From Thermoplasmata archaeon (lineage in GTDB: Archaea; Thermoplasmatota; E2; DHVEG-1), in assembly GCA_014894395.1 (NCBI GenBank), contig JADBLO010000076.1, positions 1 through 50,054 of the forward strand: a stretch of DNA of 50,054 bases, read 5' to 3'. The position numbers and the translations under genes were made by a program. Within the stretch, counting starts at the first letter, position 1, and each line of letters starts with the position of its first letter. Of this stretch, positions 8,044 through 17,163 are shown piece after piece. The notes below the pieces were generated by a model, which made no database searches, had not been told where the DNA came from, and worked only from the letters and a program-made list of their open reading frames with translations.

Positions 8044-10815
8044 ATGAAAAACAAAAATAATGTTATTATAAAGCTGAAGATTCTCTTAGTTGTTGGTGTC
8101 TTAGGCTTAAGTGTACCTTTTACGGTTGGCGCAGACACAAATACCACAGGACCATACCAGGAAAACGATATTGTTGTGACAAGGGCAGATGCCCTTGGGG
8201 TTGAATTCTCTGTCACCCTTGGAAGTTACAGCACTGAAACGATTCAAGCAGGGGGTTCATCATTTACAACTTTAAATCTTCCTGAAAGTGGTAAAACCGC
8301 GGATTACGGCAAGGTCGAGCTACCGACACTCAGTTTTTACATAGCGATTCCACAAAAGGCTACACCAAATATGCAATATACAGTGATAGGCACAAGGATT
8401 GTTGACGGGTATAAGCTGTACCCATCACAACCGCCAAAACCTGAAACAGGGGGGTTTGATGATCCACCGTTCACCATTGATAATGATTTTTACGCTTCAA
8501 ACGAGTACTATCCATCCTCGGTTGTTGAAATGAGCCAAATAATGAATTTGCGTGGTTGTCGACTAGTGAGGATTTCTGTGTTTCCCTTTGCGTATAATCC
8601 ACTCACAGAATCATTGAAGGTGTTTGAAGACGTACAAGTACGTGTTGATTTCAACGGTGGAAACGGGGTTTTTATTCCTGAACGATATCGGTCAGTGTAT
8701 TTCCAGCCTTTGTATGATGCGTTTCTCTTAAACAGCAATTGTGTGGAACGCGGAACAATAAGTAATCCAACGATACCTACAGGGAAGTTAAGCGAGGGGG
8801 AAAGAGCTGACCTGTTAATTGTTGTCTACGACAACTTCTATGAGGAGATTCTACCGCTGGCAGAATGGCGACATGCCTCCGGTCTCGAGACCAAGGTTGT
8901 TAAATGGTCCGAGATTGGAACGACGGCTGCTAATCTCCGTACATATATGCAGAATGCATATGATACTTGGGAGTTGCCACCTTCGTTTCTTTTAATCGTG
9001 GGTGATGCTGACCATGTCCCGGTGAACTATCTCTATCCGCATCCATATCATGGGACTAACACCGGTACTGATCTGTGGTATGTAGCGTTTGGTACTGCTG
9101 ATTATTTACCAGATATACATCAGGGGCGGATTTCAGTTGATAACGAAAATGAGCTTACCATCGTTGTGAATAAGATTTTGGACTACAGCAAAGAACCATA
9201 CATGGATGATAACTGGTTTGATGACATACTTCTTGCTGCAAAGCAAGAATCAGGAAGGTATTTTGTCTGGGGTTCTGAAACAATCTACAATTATCTAGCC
9301 CCCTTAGGGTATAACTGTAACCGGCAATATGAGGGTACGACACCGCCTGGTTCTACGCAGGGTGTGATCGATGCGATTAATGGTGGTGTTATCATTGCGA
9401 ACCATCGAGACCATGGAGCATCCCAAAACGATGGCTATTCCTATACGGGATGGTCGGGTCCTCAATTTACCACAACAAATATTCTCTCCAACCTGAACAA
9501 TGGTGAAAAATATCCTGTCATGTTCAGCCTCAACTGCGATAGCGGATGGTTTGATGGTGAGACCGATACTCATACAACATACAACTACGAATCAATCGGT
9601 GAGGTTGGTCTGAGGCTTGAGAACAAAGGGTTTGTCGCTGTCATTGCTTCAACTAGAGTGAGCTATAGCGGATATAACGATGAATTTTGCCGTGGACTGT
9701 ACGATGGCATGTTTCCGGGTTTTGATCCGAATTACCCTAACGGAGGGTCAGCCAATCCCTATAATACTGCAGTATATAAGATCTCACAAGTTATGAATTA
9801 TGGGAAATTCTGGATGTATGACAAGTATATCGTTCCTGGTGGTTGTTCACCTTATCCGTGGACACCAAATGAGTCAGTATCAAGAGCAACATTTGAAGAA
9901 TTCCATGTTCATGGTGATCCAACTATGGATATATGGACCATGTTCCCACAGTCATTGACTGTTGCTCATCCTGATGTCGTTCCTTTCGGACCAAGTCAGG
10001 TAGAGGTTACAGTTATGAGCGGTGGAAACCCTGTTGAAGGCGCTATGGTGTGTCTTTCTCAAGAAGACGGGATGTATGTAAAAGGACTTACTAATCAATC
10101 AGGTATTACCACGTTTAACATTGAACCTGTGAATCTGAACAATCTTTCGATTGTTGTTACTGCCCATAACTATCTTTATTATCAAAATGCTATTTCGATT
10201 TATGCAAGTGAGCCTCCGTCGACACCCGAAGCACCTGATGGACCGAATTCTGGGAGCGTAAGTGTTGAATACACATTTACAACAACCTCTATTGATCCTG
10301 AAGGTAATCAAATCCTATATATGTTCGACTGGGGCGACGGAAACATTAGTGGATGGATTGGACCATTTGATTCTGGTGAGGTCGGCGGTGCGAGTCACAG
10401 CTGGACACAAGCAGATACTTATGAAATAAAAGCGAAGGCACGGGATGTGCTTGGTGCAAGAAGTAATTGGTCAGAACCGACGACGGTGTACATAGGAGTA
10501 CCCTTGCTTAATTTACGTGCGATAACTGGTGGTTTCGGGTCTCTGCATATTGATGTCGATAATATAGGTATTGTTGATGCATCATCCATCCTCTGGAATG
10601 TGAGTATCAAACGTCAGATGTACTCATATTCAGCTGGGTACGTCAAAGATTTTAATGGAACGATTGAAACGTTGTTAGCGGGGGATTCGACCCGCCTTAA
10701 TTGCAGATTTTTATATGGGTTTGGCGGTTTAAAGGCAACCGTAAGAGTTTATGATGTAGAGAAAACGGTGAACGGTTTTGTTGTTGGTGTCTTTGTAATC
10801 ATCTTTCCTGAGTAA
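8044..10815 (+). CDS. Secreted C25 family (gingipain-like) cysteine peptidase with PKD and C-terminal domains
   Basis: An exported peptidase of 923 residues. A signal peptide occupies residues 1-36 (lysine-rich start, hydrophobic LLVVGVLGLSVPF, then GADTN). A propeptide-like region follows. The C25 catalytic domain spans roughly 250-650: NHRDHGAS gives the catalytic His (H457 before Gly) and FSLNCDSGW the catalytic Cys (C498). A PKD domain (about 725-820, FDWGDGN) and a terminal domain (about 822-923) follow. The PKD and terminal domain closely resemble those of the protein at 11218-12669, suggesting a shared surface-attachment module. Secreted C25 peptidases are known from sediment Thermoplasmatota, where they are taken as tools for using detrital protein. 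It is monocistronic, with a hairpin behind it. Confidence 0.9.
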   Translation: MKNKNNVIIKLKILLVVGVLGLSVPFTVGADTNTTGPYQENDIVVTRADALGVEFSVTLGSYSTETIQAGGSSFTTLNLPESGKTADYGKVELPTLSFYIAIPQKATPNMQYTVIGTRIVDGYKLYPSQPPKPETGGFDDPPFTIDNDFYASNEYYPSSVVEMSQIMNLRGCRLVRISVFPFAYNPLTESLKVFEDVQVRVDFNGGNGVFIPERYRSVYFQPLYDAFLLNSNCVERGTISNPTIPTGKLSEGERADLLIVVYDNFYEEILPLAEWRHASGLETKVVKWSEIGTTAANLRTYMQNAYDTWELPPSFLLIVGDADHVPVNYLYPHPYHGTNTGTDLWYVAFGTADYLPDIHQGRISVDNENELTIVVNKILDYSKEPYMDDNWFDDILLAAKQESGRYFVWGSETIYNYLAPLGYNCNRQYEGTTPPGSTQGVIDAINGGVIIANHRDHGASQNDGYSYTGWSGPQFTTTNILSNLNNGEKYPVMFSLNCDSGWFDGETDTHTTYNYESIGEVGLRLENKGFVAVIASTRVSYSGYNDEFCRGLYDGMFPGFDPNYPNGGSANPYNTAVYKISQVMNYGKFWMYDKYIVPGGCSPYPWTPNESVSRATFEEFHVHGDPTMDIWTMFPQSLTVAHPDVVPFGPSQVEVTVMSGGNPVEGAMVCLSQEDGMYVKGLTNQSGITTFNIEPVNLNNLSIVVTAHNYLYYQNAISIYASEPPSTPEAPDGPNSGSVSVEYTFTTTSIDPEGNQILYMFDWGDGNISGWIGPFDSGEVGGASHSWTQADTYEIKAKARDVLGARSNWSEPTTVYIGVPLLNLRAITGGFGSLHIDVDNIGIVDASSILWNVSIKRQMYSYSAGYVKDFNGTIETLLAGDSTRLNCRFLYGFGGLKATVRVYDVEKTVNGFVVGVFVIIFPE

Positions 10816-10847
10816 CAACATAGTAGCAGCTGTGTACTTTCTCATTG

Positions 10848-10885
10848 GCTCTGCGCTGATGGCGGAGCTAACTTTTCATCCTCTT
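10848..10885 (+). terminator. Possible hairpin terminator after the C25 peptidase gene
   Basis: GCTCTGC at 10848-10854 pairs with GCGGAGC at 10862-10868 (seven pairs including one G-T) around a seven-base loop, followed by a T-rich stretch. Archaeal terminators often need only the T tract, so the hairpin may be incidental. Confidence 0.35.
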
Positions 10886-10999
10886 TATCTTTTAGTAGTA
10901 GAAGATATAGTTGAAGAAGGTACTGTCTGGGAGTTAAACGTTTGATTTTTGTTGGTGGTTTTGGAGAAGAAGATTTAGTCGTCCCTTCTCAAAATTTTA

Positions 11000-11018
11000 A
11001 GTAGTAGAAGTTATATTA
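11000..11018 (+). promoter_or_regulatory. Promoter of the tRNA gene
   Basis: TTATATTA at 11011-11018 lies about 20-26 bases before the mature tRNA end, the expected place for an archaeal TATA box. It is directly preceded by AGTAGTAGAAG (11000-11010), an 11-mer that also occurs at 10894-10904 in front of GATATAG. Confidence 0.5.
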
Positions 11019-11036
11019 TGGCTTTATACAGTATAG

Positions 11037-11110
11037 GGGCTCGTAGCTTAGACCGGTGGAGCGACTGGCTCATAACCAGTTGGTCGCAGGTTCAAATCCT
11101 GCCGGGCCCA
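11037..11110 (+). tRNA. tRNA with CAU anticodon (elongator Met or Ile2)
   Basis: A full cloverleaf folds by hand. The acceptor is GGGCTCG with CGGGCCC; the D stem GCTT with GAGC; the anticodon stem ACTGG with CCAGT around loop CTCATAA (anticodon CAT); the T stem GCAGG with CCTGC around TTCAAAT. The discriminator is A at 11110; CCA is not encoded and there is no intron. The anticodon stem lacks the three G-C pairs of an initiator tRNA. A CAU anticodon can be elongator methionine or isoleucine with a modified C34 (agmatidine in archaea); sequence alone does not separate them here. Confidence 0.95.
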
Positions 11111-11125
11111 CTGAAAATTTTAACA

Positions 11126-11158
11126 CTTTTTTATTATGTATTTTTTTTAAAAAAAAAA
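11126..11158. terminator. T-rich/A-rich bidirectional terminator between the tRNA and a convergent gene
   Basis: Two T runs follow the tRNA and the second is directly followed by ten A (T8 at 11141-11148, A10 at 11149-11158). Read on either strand this gives an oligo-T tract, so it could end both the tRNA transcript and the leftward transcript of the secreted protein gene that stops at 11218. Confidence 0.5.
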
Positions 11159-11217
11159 GAAAAAAGAGAAGAGGGGATTTTCCCTCAGGGTTTTTATTTC
11201 TCCTATTATTCGCTACG

Positions 11218-12669
11218 TTATATTTTGATGAAGACTAGGAGTACTGTTGCGTTCTGTGATTTTGTGGCAGTGCCTGCAGTGACGGTGATAACAGTTTTCC
11301 CGAAACCAAGGATTAATTTCGAGGAAATTGCTTCTGAGCCGCCTGCGGCGATCGTAGGGATATTTCCTGTGGTTTCTTTTCCAAGAAGTATGAGGCCACC
11401 GTCCAACTTAATGCTCCACGAGACGTTCGTTGCTGCTGCCGTACCGGTGTTCTTAATCGTCGTTTTTACCTTAAACAATCCACCGGTGATAGCTTGAATC
11501 TCGAGGTTTGGTGCTGGTGCACTGATAGTGATGGGGTGTACGGCTGACCAGCCACTCTCAGCGTCATTTACGTCTTTCGCCTTCACCTTAACATCGTAAT
11601 CTCCAATAGCACTCCAGGTGTACGATCCTGTCGCAGTAGCGCCAGAGGCAAACGGTCCGAGCCATCCTGAATCGTTCCCATCGCCCCAGTCGAACAGATA
11701 GTAGATATCGTCCGTGTCAGGGTCGGTAGTAGATGCTGTAAAGTCGTATTCGACACCAACGTTTCCAGTACTCGGCCCACTTGGTGCGCCTGGTGTAACT
11801 GGTGGTGTGTTTGCGGATGAATTTCCAATTTCATAGCAGACATACGTATCTGGAGTTCCTTGAGCAAGTCCACCGAGAGTTGTCTTGCCTGATACAAAAT
11901 CCGCTGAAAACCACAATCCTCCGGCAATACATGCAATGGCCGGAAAATCAACTGCAACATCATGTTGCACACTGGTAAACGCTCCAGCTGCAAGATCCCA
12001 CTGTTTTATATATTGTGGAGTTCCTGCGCCACCACCTTGATCCCAGACCCAGAGGAATGGCCCGCCAGGTGTCAAATTATCATACGCAAGTCCATAGGTA
12101 CTTACAGTACTCACAAGGTTAAATGTGCTAATAACTGCCCCCGTAGTTGGGTTGACAACATAACAAGGGTCTGCCCAATTTTTACAATATATCACGTTGA
12201 GATCCGTATCGTATGCAATCGCACGGCATTGAAAACTCCCAGTTAATGTAGCAACAAGAGTTTTGGTTGTGAAATCCATTTTCCAAATAGTTCCTGCAGT
12301 TGCACCACCATACATGTATTGGGTTCCATCATAGGCGAGATCTCGAAGACCAGTTACACCAGCTATAGAAAACTGTTCAATCATAACTCCGCTCGTATCA
12401 TATCTGTGTATCAGGTTGCTTGCCCATCGGGTACTATATAAATTGGTCCCATCAAATTCTGCACCGGCATTACCAAGAGCTCCTGATGCGACTGAGACAT
12501 CGAAGCTTAACTGTTGATCCCACATTGCAAGAGGCTGGATTGGACTATTGTTACCTGGATTTGCATCCGTGGTCTCTATGCTTTCTTTGTTTGTTTCAGG
12601 TTGTGCCACTGCAAGAACAGTAGCGAACAGCGTCATACATATTACTATACATATTATTTTTTTTATCAT
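11218..12669 (-). CDS. Secreted propeller-like protein with PKD and C-terminal attachment-like domain
   Basis: An exported protein of about 483 residues. The ATG at 12669 (MIKKIICIVIC) has the strong ribosome binding site AAAGGAGG eight bases upstream, so the 11 residues further upstream are excluded. A signal peptide ends near AVAQPE. Residues about 45-285 contain repeated blade-like strands (for example LRDLAYDGTQYMYG, CRAIAYDTDLNVIYC), suggesting a beta-propeller with possible ligand- or matrix-binding use. A PKD domain (FDWGDGNDSGW) and a C-terminal domain (from LEIQAITGG) follow, matching the C25 peptidase's C-terminal half. No enzymatic residues are recognisable. It was probably built from the same surface module as its neighbour by duplication. 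Confidence 0.8.
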   Translation of the reverse strand: MIKKIICIVICMTLFATVLAVAQPETNKESIETTDANPGNNSPIQPLAMWDQQLSFDVSVASGALGNAGAEFDGTNLYSTRWASNLIHRYDTSGVMIEQFSIAGVTGLRDLAYDGTQYMYGGATAGTIWKMDFTTKTLVATLTGSFQCRAIAYDTDLNVIYCKNWADPCYVVNPTTGAVISTFNLVSTVSTYGLAYDNLTPGGPFLWVWDQGGGAGTPQYIKQWDLAAGAFTSVQHDVAVDFPAIACIAGGLWFSADFVSGKTTLGGLAQGTPDTYVCYEIGNSSANTPPVTPGAPSGPSTGNVGVEYDFTASTTDPDTDDIYYLFDWGDGNDSGWLGPFASGATATGSYTWSAIGDYDVKVKAKDVNDAESGWSAVHPITISAPAPNLEIQAITGGLFKVKTTIKNTGTAAATNVSWSIKLDGGLILLGKETTGNIPTIAAGGSEAISSKLILGFGKTVITVTAGTATKSQNATVLLVFIKI

Positions 12670-12702
12670 TTTGTTCCTCCTTTGAGAATAATTATATAAC
12701 AT

Positions 12703-13253
12703 CTAAATATAAACCTTTCCATATTGTAATAATATTAGTTTTTTCTAATATATAGGATAAAAATACTTAAAAAATGGGAATAACCCACCATGCCTGCTTT
12801 TGATCTTTGTGGGAAATAAAAATGAGAGGTGAATTGACATACATCTAGGCCAGGGTTGTTAAAAAGTGCATGAACTCTGGTTGCGATTGTAAGATTTGAG
12901 TAGGTATAGACCCTGCTGGCCTATCAATTTCAACAGTATTAAAAGGTTGGAATTGATTAGTTTTGACTAAAGAGTCTGTCCGAGAAATAAAGTAAGATTG
13001 CTTGAAAGGTCATTTGTTGTCAAAAAATCAGGGATTTTTCGAGGGTAAAATACCCTTTTAGTGAAAAAATCTCTGAAAAATGTGAATTCTCAGACAGGCT
13101 CTAAACAATCTATTTCAACTTGTTGTCCTTTTTGCGTTGAGAATAAGAGGGGCTCTTATAGGTACCCTTAGAATCATTTTCGTTAGTAAAGCGTTTAGCA
13201 ATACATATTCAAAAGGACAACGTATATAAAGAGTGACTCTATGATAATAAAAA
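12703..13253. other. Intergenic region of about 550 bp with inverted repeats, no convincing gene
   Basis: I see no frame here with a protein-like composition. The region is A/T rich and contains an 8-bp inverted repeat (TAGGCCAG at 12846-12853, CTGGCCTA at 12916-12923) and a longer inverted-repeat element at 12971-13102, annotated separately. It may be where small mobile elements accumulated between surface-protein genes. Confidence 0.6.
12971..13102. mobile_element. MITE-like element with 18-bp imperfect terminal inverted repeats
   Basis: The left end AGAGTCTGTCCGAGAAAT (12971-12988) matches the reverse complement of the right end (13085-13102) at 15 of 18 positions. The 132-bp interior has no coding capacity. 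It contains a nested hairpin: TCAGGGATTTTT (13028-13039) pairs with AAAAATCTCTGA (13065-13076) at 11 of 12 positions, enclosing GGGTAAAATACCC (13043-13055). This design (short, non-coding, terminal inverted repeats) is typical of non-autonomous transposon derivatives. No clear target-site duplication is visible. A structured RNA or processed regulatory hairpin is the main alternative. Confidence 0.6.
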
Positions 13254-13730
13254 TTGTTTAGTATCCTAAGGGGGATAATATATATAATACAGAAAAAAAA
13301 TCTACGAAAAGCATCAGGCCTAGGCATTATTCTCATGCTGGTATGTATTGCAGTTGGTACATCTTGCACTGCGAAACAACAATCTCCAACAATATTAGAT
13401 ATAACCGTTGTGAAAGGTGGTTTTAGCAAAGTGTCTGTTACCGTAAAAAACATTGGGGATAGCACCGCTGAAAATATTACTATGACTATCTCTGTAAAAG
13501 GAGGTATTCTTGGCAGAATTAATATAACAAAAATATGTATTGGATGTGGCAACTGTAGTAATTCGATTGAACCAAATGCAACAAAAACAGAAAGCACTGC
13601 GGAAGCAGGTAAGATAGTTGGCTTTGGACCTGTTACTATCATGGCTTCTGCAGAGGCGTCAAATGCAGAACGAGTAAACAAAACCTTTAAGGGCTTTGTC
13701 CTTGGGTTCCTCGTCATTGTAACAAAGTGA
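13254..13730 (+). CDS. Small exported protein made mainly of the shared C-terminal domain
   Basis: The open frame of 158 residues starts with TTG; the first ATG is at residue 33, inside the hydrophobic segment. A signal-like segment (GLGIILMLVCIAVGTSC) is followed by one domain of about 115 residues: ITVVKGGFSKVSVTVKNIG, a four-Cys insert (CIGCGNC region plus preceding Cys), and the ending GFVLGFLVIVTK. The core resembles the terminal domain of the two larger secreted proteins upstream (GG, then a strand, then N-x-G, then FG near the end). The start is unclear: AAGGGGG at about 13267-13273 looks like a ribosome binding site but no ATG, GTG or TTG follows at normal spacing. Function unknown; possibly a minimal surface protein or a remnant. 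Confidence 0.6.
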   Translation: MFSILRGIIYIIQKKNLRKASGLGIILMLVCIAVGTSCTAKQQSPTILDITVVKGGFSKVSVTVKNIGDSTAENITMTISVKGGILGRINITKICIGCGNCSNSIEPNATKTESTAEAGKIVGFGPVTIMASAEASNAERVNKTFKGFVLGFLVIVTK

Positions 13731-13743
13731 TGCGCTCGATCAA

Positions 13744-13788
13744 GACGAACACTGCAACTTCATTGTGTCTCGTCCTTTTTCTTTTTTC
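13744..13788 (+). terminator. Hairpin plus T-tract terminator
   Basis: GACGAACAC (13744-13752) pairs with GTGTCTCGTC (13765-13774) with one bulge, followed by a T-rich tract to 13788. It sits 14 bases after the stop of the small exported protein gene. Confidence 0.5.
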
Positions 13789-13882
13789 CTTTAACAATCC
13801 CCTACTTTTTATGAAAAATGAGGGTTTGAGAACATACCAAATTTTAAAATAAGAGAACTGATTACAGGCACGGGGCATTTTT

Positions 13883-15130
13883 ATGGTAGTTAATTACGAC
13901 CGTTTATTCTCAGCACGATCAAAATCCCTGAAATCCTCAGAGATACGGGAGCTGTTGAAACTTACGCAGACTCCAGGATTTATTAGCCTTGCAGGCGGCT
14001 TACCGAATCCTCAAGCATTTCCTGTAGACATCATCCATGAGTGCATAGAGAAAGTGTTTAAAACCAATATTTACAACGCGCTTCAATATGGAACAACCGA
14101 GGGCTTACCGCTCCTCAGAAACGTCCTTGCACAGAGAATGAGAGACAAAAAGGGCATTGACTGTGAACTGCACGACATCCTGATCACCGGTGGTGCCCAA
14201 CAAGCACTCTCGTTTGTCGCCTTTAACCTGTTAGACCCAGGTGATACCTATATCACGAGTGCACCAACCTATCTGGGGGCACTCCAGGCGTTTCATGCGT
14301 ATCAGGGCAATTGTGAATGTATCCCGATGAATGACGAAGGAATCGATATCGAATCGTTGCGTAGAAACCTCAAGCGGCTTCACCGAACCGGCATCACCCC
14401 GAAGTTTCTCTACGCGGTCGCGACGTTCCAGAATCCATCAGGAGAAAGCATCTCCTTGGAACATCGAAAGGAGCTTATCGAGATCGCCTCAGAGTATGAT
14501 TTCTTAATCATCGAGGATGACCCCTATGGTGAATTGGTCTTTGAAGGAGAACCTATCCCTTCGATAAAATCGTTAGACACTAAAGGACGCGTCATCTACA
14601 TCGGGACGTTCTCAAAGGTGCTAGCCCCCGGGTTCCGACTTGCCTGGGTGATCGCATCAGAAGAGGTCATCAACAAATTTGCTCTCACAAAACAATCCAG
14701 TGACCTCTGTTCAAATATGTTCGTTCAATATATCGCCTATGAATACATCAAAGGGGGATACCTGGACACACAGATTCAACATATTAAACAGTTATATCGA
14801 CATAAACGAGACGTGATGATTAAAGCACTTGAGGAATATTTCCCAGAGGGTGCGAAATGGACGGTCCCAGGTGGCGGGATGTTCCTGTGGGTGACACTCC
14901 CGAAAAATGTGAACACGCGTCTGATGTTCAAACGAGCAGTCGCTAAAAAGGTCGCGTATGTAGTCGGTGATGCATTCTACCCAGACAGCAGTAATTATAA
15001 CTCGATGCGATTGAACTTCTCGTATGCAGAGGATGATGTAATGAGGGAAGGAATCAAACGTCTTGCAGAAGTGATCAAAGAAGAAATGGCTAACCCGTAT
15101 GATAAGGATGAATATGTAGGAGGAGTATAG
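13883..15130 (+). CDS. PLP-dependent class I/II aminotransferase, possibly 2-aminoadipate transaminase
   Basis: A fold-type I aminotransferase of 415 residues. Visible motifs: SLAGGLPNPQAFP near the N-terminus, FQNPSGESIS (substrate/cofactor Asn), IIEDDPYGELVF (Asp-Tyr pair to the PLP ring) and YIGTFSKVLAPGFRLAW (PLP lysine, then Arg). This subgroup includes LysN (2-aminoadipate), aromatic and MocR-like aminotransferases. Because a lysine/2-aminoadipate cluster is 20 kb away in the same window, 2-aminoadipate is an attractive substrate, but that is inference; an aromatic or branched-chain role is just as consistent. It has its own upstream region and is not in an operon with rps17e. Confidence 0.88.
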   Translation: MVVNYDRLFSARSKSLKSSEIRELLKLTQTPGFISLAGGLPNPQAFPVDIIHECIEKVFKTNIYNALQYGTTEGLPLLRNVLAQRMRDKKGIDCELHDILITGGAQQALSFVAFNLLDPGDTYITSAPTYLGALQAFHAYQGNCECIPMNDEGIDIESLRRNLKRLHRTGITPKFLYAVATFQNPSGESISLEHRKELIEIASEYDFLIIEDDPYGELVFEGEPIPSIKSLDTKGRVIYIGTFSKVLAPGFRLAWVIASEEVINKFALTKQSSDLCSNMFVQYIAYEYIKGGYLDTQIQHIKQLYRHKRDVMIKALEEYFPEGAKWTVPGGGMFLWVTLPKNVNTRLMFKRAVAKKVAYVVGDAFYPDSSNYNSMRLNFSYAEDDVMREGIKRLAEVIKEEMANPYDKDEYVGGV

Positions 15131-15259
15131 GCATACCTCCCGCTCGTTTCTTGTTGAACACCAAGGTGTTGGACGAAAGAAGATGCGTGTTTTTGAGAGA
15201 AAGTCTCGCTCAGTAACTTTAAATAACAAAACACTATTGCGGAACTCTATATCTAAAGG

Positions 15260-15487
15260 GTGATTAACCTGGGCAATATACGACAGACACACATCAAGAG
15301 TGTTGCGATTGATTTAGTGAAGAAGTATCCAGAACACTTTTCTGGTGATTTTCAGAATAATAAAGAAAAGGTTGATCTACTTGTGACTGTGAGTAGTAAA
15401 CTTCTGAGAAATAGGATTGCTGGATATATCACTCGGTATGTGGTTTCTCGAAGTAAAAATAAACCAAGTCGACCCATTTCTGAGTAA
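15260..15487 (+). CDS. rps17e: Ribosomal protein S17e
   Basis: Archaeal/eukaryotic-specific small-subunit protein. The family signature GNIRQTHIKSVAIDLVKKYP is followed by FSGDFQNNKEKVD and RNRIAGYITRYV. Family members usually begin M-G-x-I-R. Here the first standard start is GTG at 15260, giving M-I-N-L-G-N-I-R; the base order GGTGAT-TAAC-CTG-GGC suggests that the GGTGAT is the ribosome binding site and CTG at 15269 is the real start, which would restore the family N-terminus. It is isolated from other ribosomal genes and sits 55 bp before the riboflavin operon. Confidence 0.92.
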   Translation: MINLGNIRQTHIKSVAIDLVKKYPEHFSGDFQNNKEKVDLLVTVSSKLLRNRIAGYITRYVVSRSKNKPSRPISE

Positions 15488-15542
15488 CATCCCAATATTT
15501 ATTTTATACAGTGAACTATTCTCCTCAGGTGAATCTATTAGC

Positions 15543-16222
15543 ATGATACAAAACGCTATCGAATCCCTCCGAAACGGACACTTTATACTCATTTATGATA
15601 ACGACTCCAGAGAAAGCGAAACAGATCTCGTTCTCGCCTCCCAATTCATCACCCCTGATGCAATCAAACGAATGCGAAAAGACGGCGGAGGACTCATCTT
15701 TCTCATGGTTTCCAATCCTGCAGCGAAGAAACTACAACTTCCCTTCCTCTCAGACTTGTTTTCTGACGTAAGCACACAATACCCTGTCCTCAAAGAACTT
15801 ATCCCCAATGACATCCCCTACGATACCAAATCCTCATTCTCCCTCTACATTAATCACCGCAAGACGTTCACCGGAATCACCGACAATGACCGCAGCCTCA
15901 CCATGAAGAAATTCGCAGAACTCGTCAACACCATCAAAAACCACGACAGCATAACAGCCATTAAAGAGTTCGGGAAAGAATTCCGATCCCCAGGACACAT
16001 CCCAATCTGCGTTGCTTCAGAAAAACTGCTCAACGAGCGAAAAGGTCATACGGAGCTGGTTATTTCATTACTTGAGATGGCAGGACTCACCCCAGTCGGA
16101 AGCGGTTGTGAAATCATGGGAGAAAAAGGAAAGGCAATGCCCAAAGAAGATGCAAGGAAATACGCTGAAAAAAACAATTTTACCTTTCTGGAAGGAAACG
16201 ATATCATAAAAGCGTGGAAAAA

Positions 16223-16235
<13 letters not shown>
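15543..16235 (+). CDS. ribB: 3,4-dihydroxy-2-butanone 4-phosphate synthase
   Basis: Converts ribulose 5-phosphate to the four-carbon precursor of riboflavin. The hallmark DNDSRESETDLVLASQF (acidic metal- and substrate-binding loop) is near the N-terminus, and HTELVISLLEMAGL matches the C-terminal HTE(A/L) motif. The open frame could extend to 15417, overlapping rps17e, but the ATG at 15543 (MIQNAIESL) has AGGTGA ten bases upstream and gives a family-like 230 residues. It is a stand-alone RibB without a GTP cyclohydrolase II domain, as in archaea. It overlaps the next gene, ribL, and is first in a four-gene riboflavin/FAD operon. Confidence 0.93.
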
Positions 16236-17145
<910 letters not shown>

Positions 17146-17163
17146 AAAGGAGGTAAAGAAAAA

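Noticed and set aside
11037-11110. tRNA as the attachment site of the integrated element
   Set aside because: The integrase is 30 kb away with conserved chromosomal genes between, and no tRNA 3'-end repeat was seen near 41 kb or the right edge.
11018-11497. 159-residue rightward frame across the tRNA
   Set aside because: It includes the tRNA and a poly-A tract and is antisense to the secreted propeller gene; composition is not protein-like.
13115-13717. 200-residue leftward frame
   Set aside because: Antisense to the small exported protein; lacks a ribosome binding site and protein-like pattern.
15417-15542. 42-residue extension of RibB
   Set aside because: It overlaps rps17e in another frame; the ATG at 15543 has a good ribosome binding site.
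15488-15542. Riboswitch in front of ribB
   Set aside because: Only 55 bp separate rps17e and ribB; no room for an FMN riboswitch and no conserved elements.
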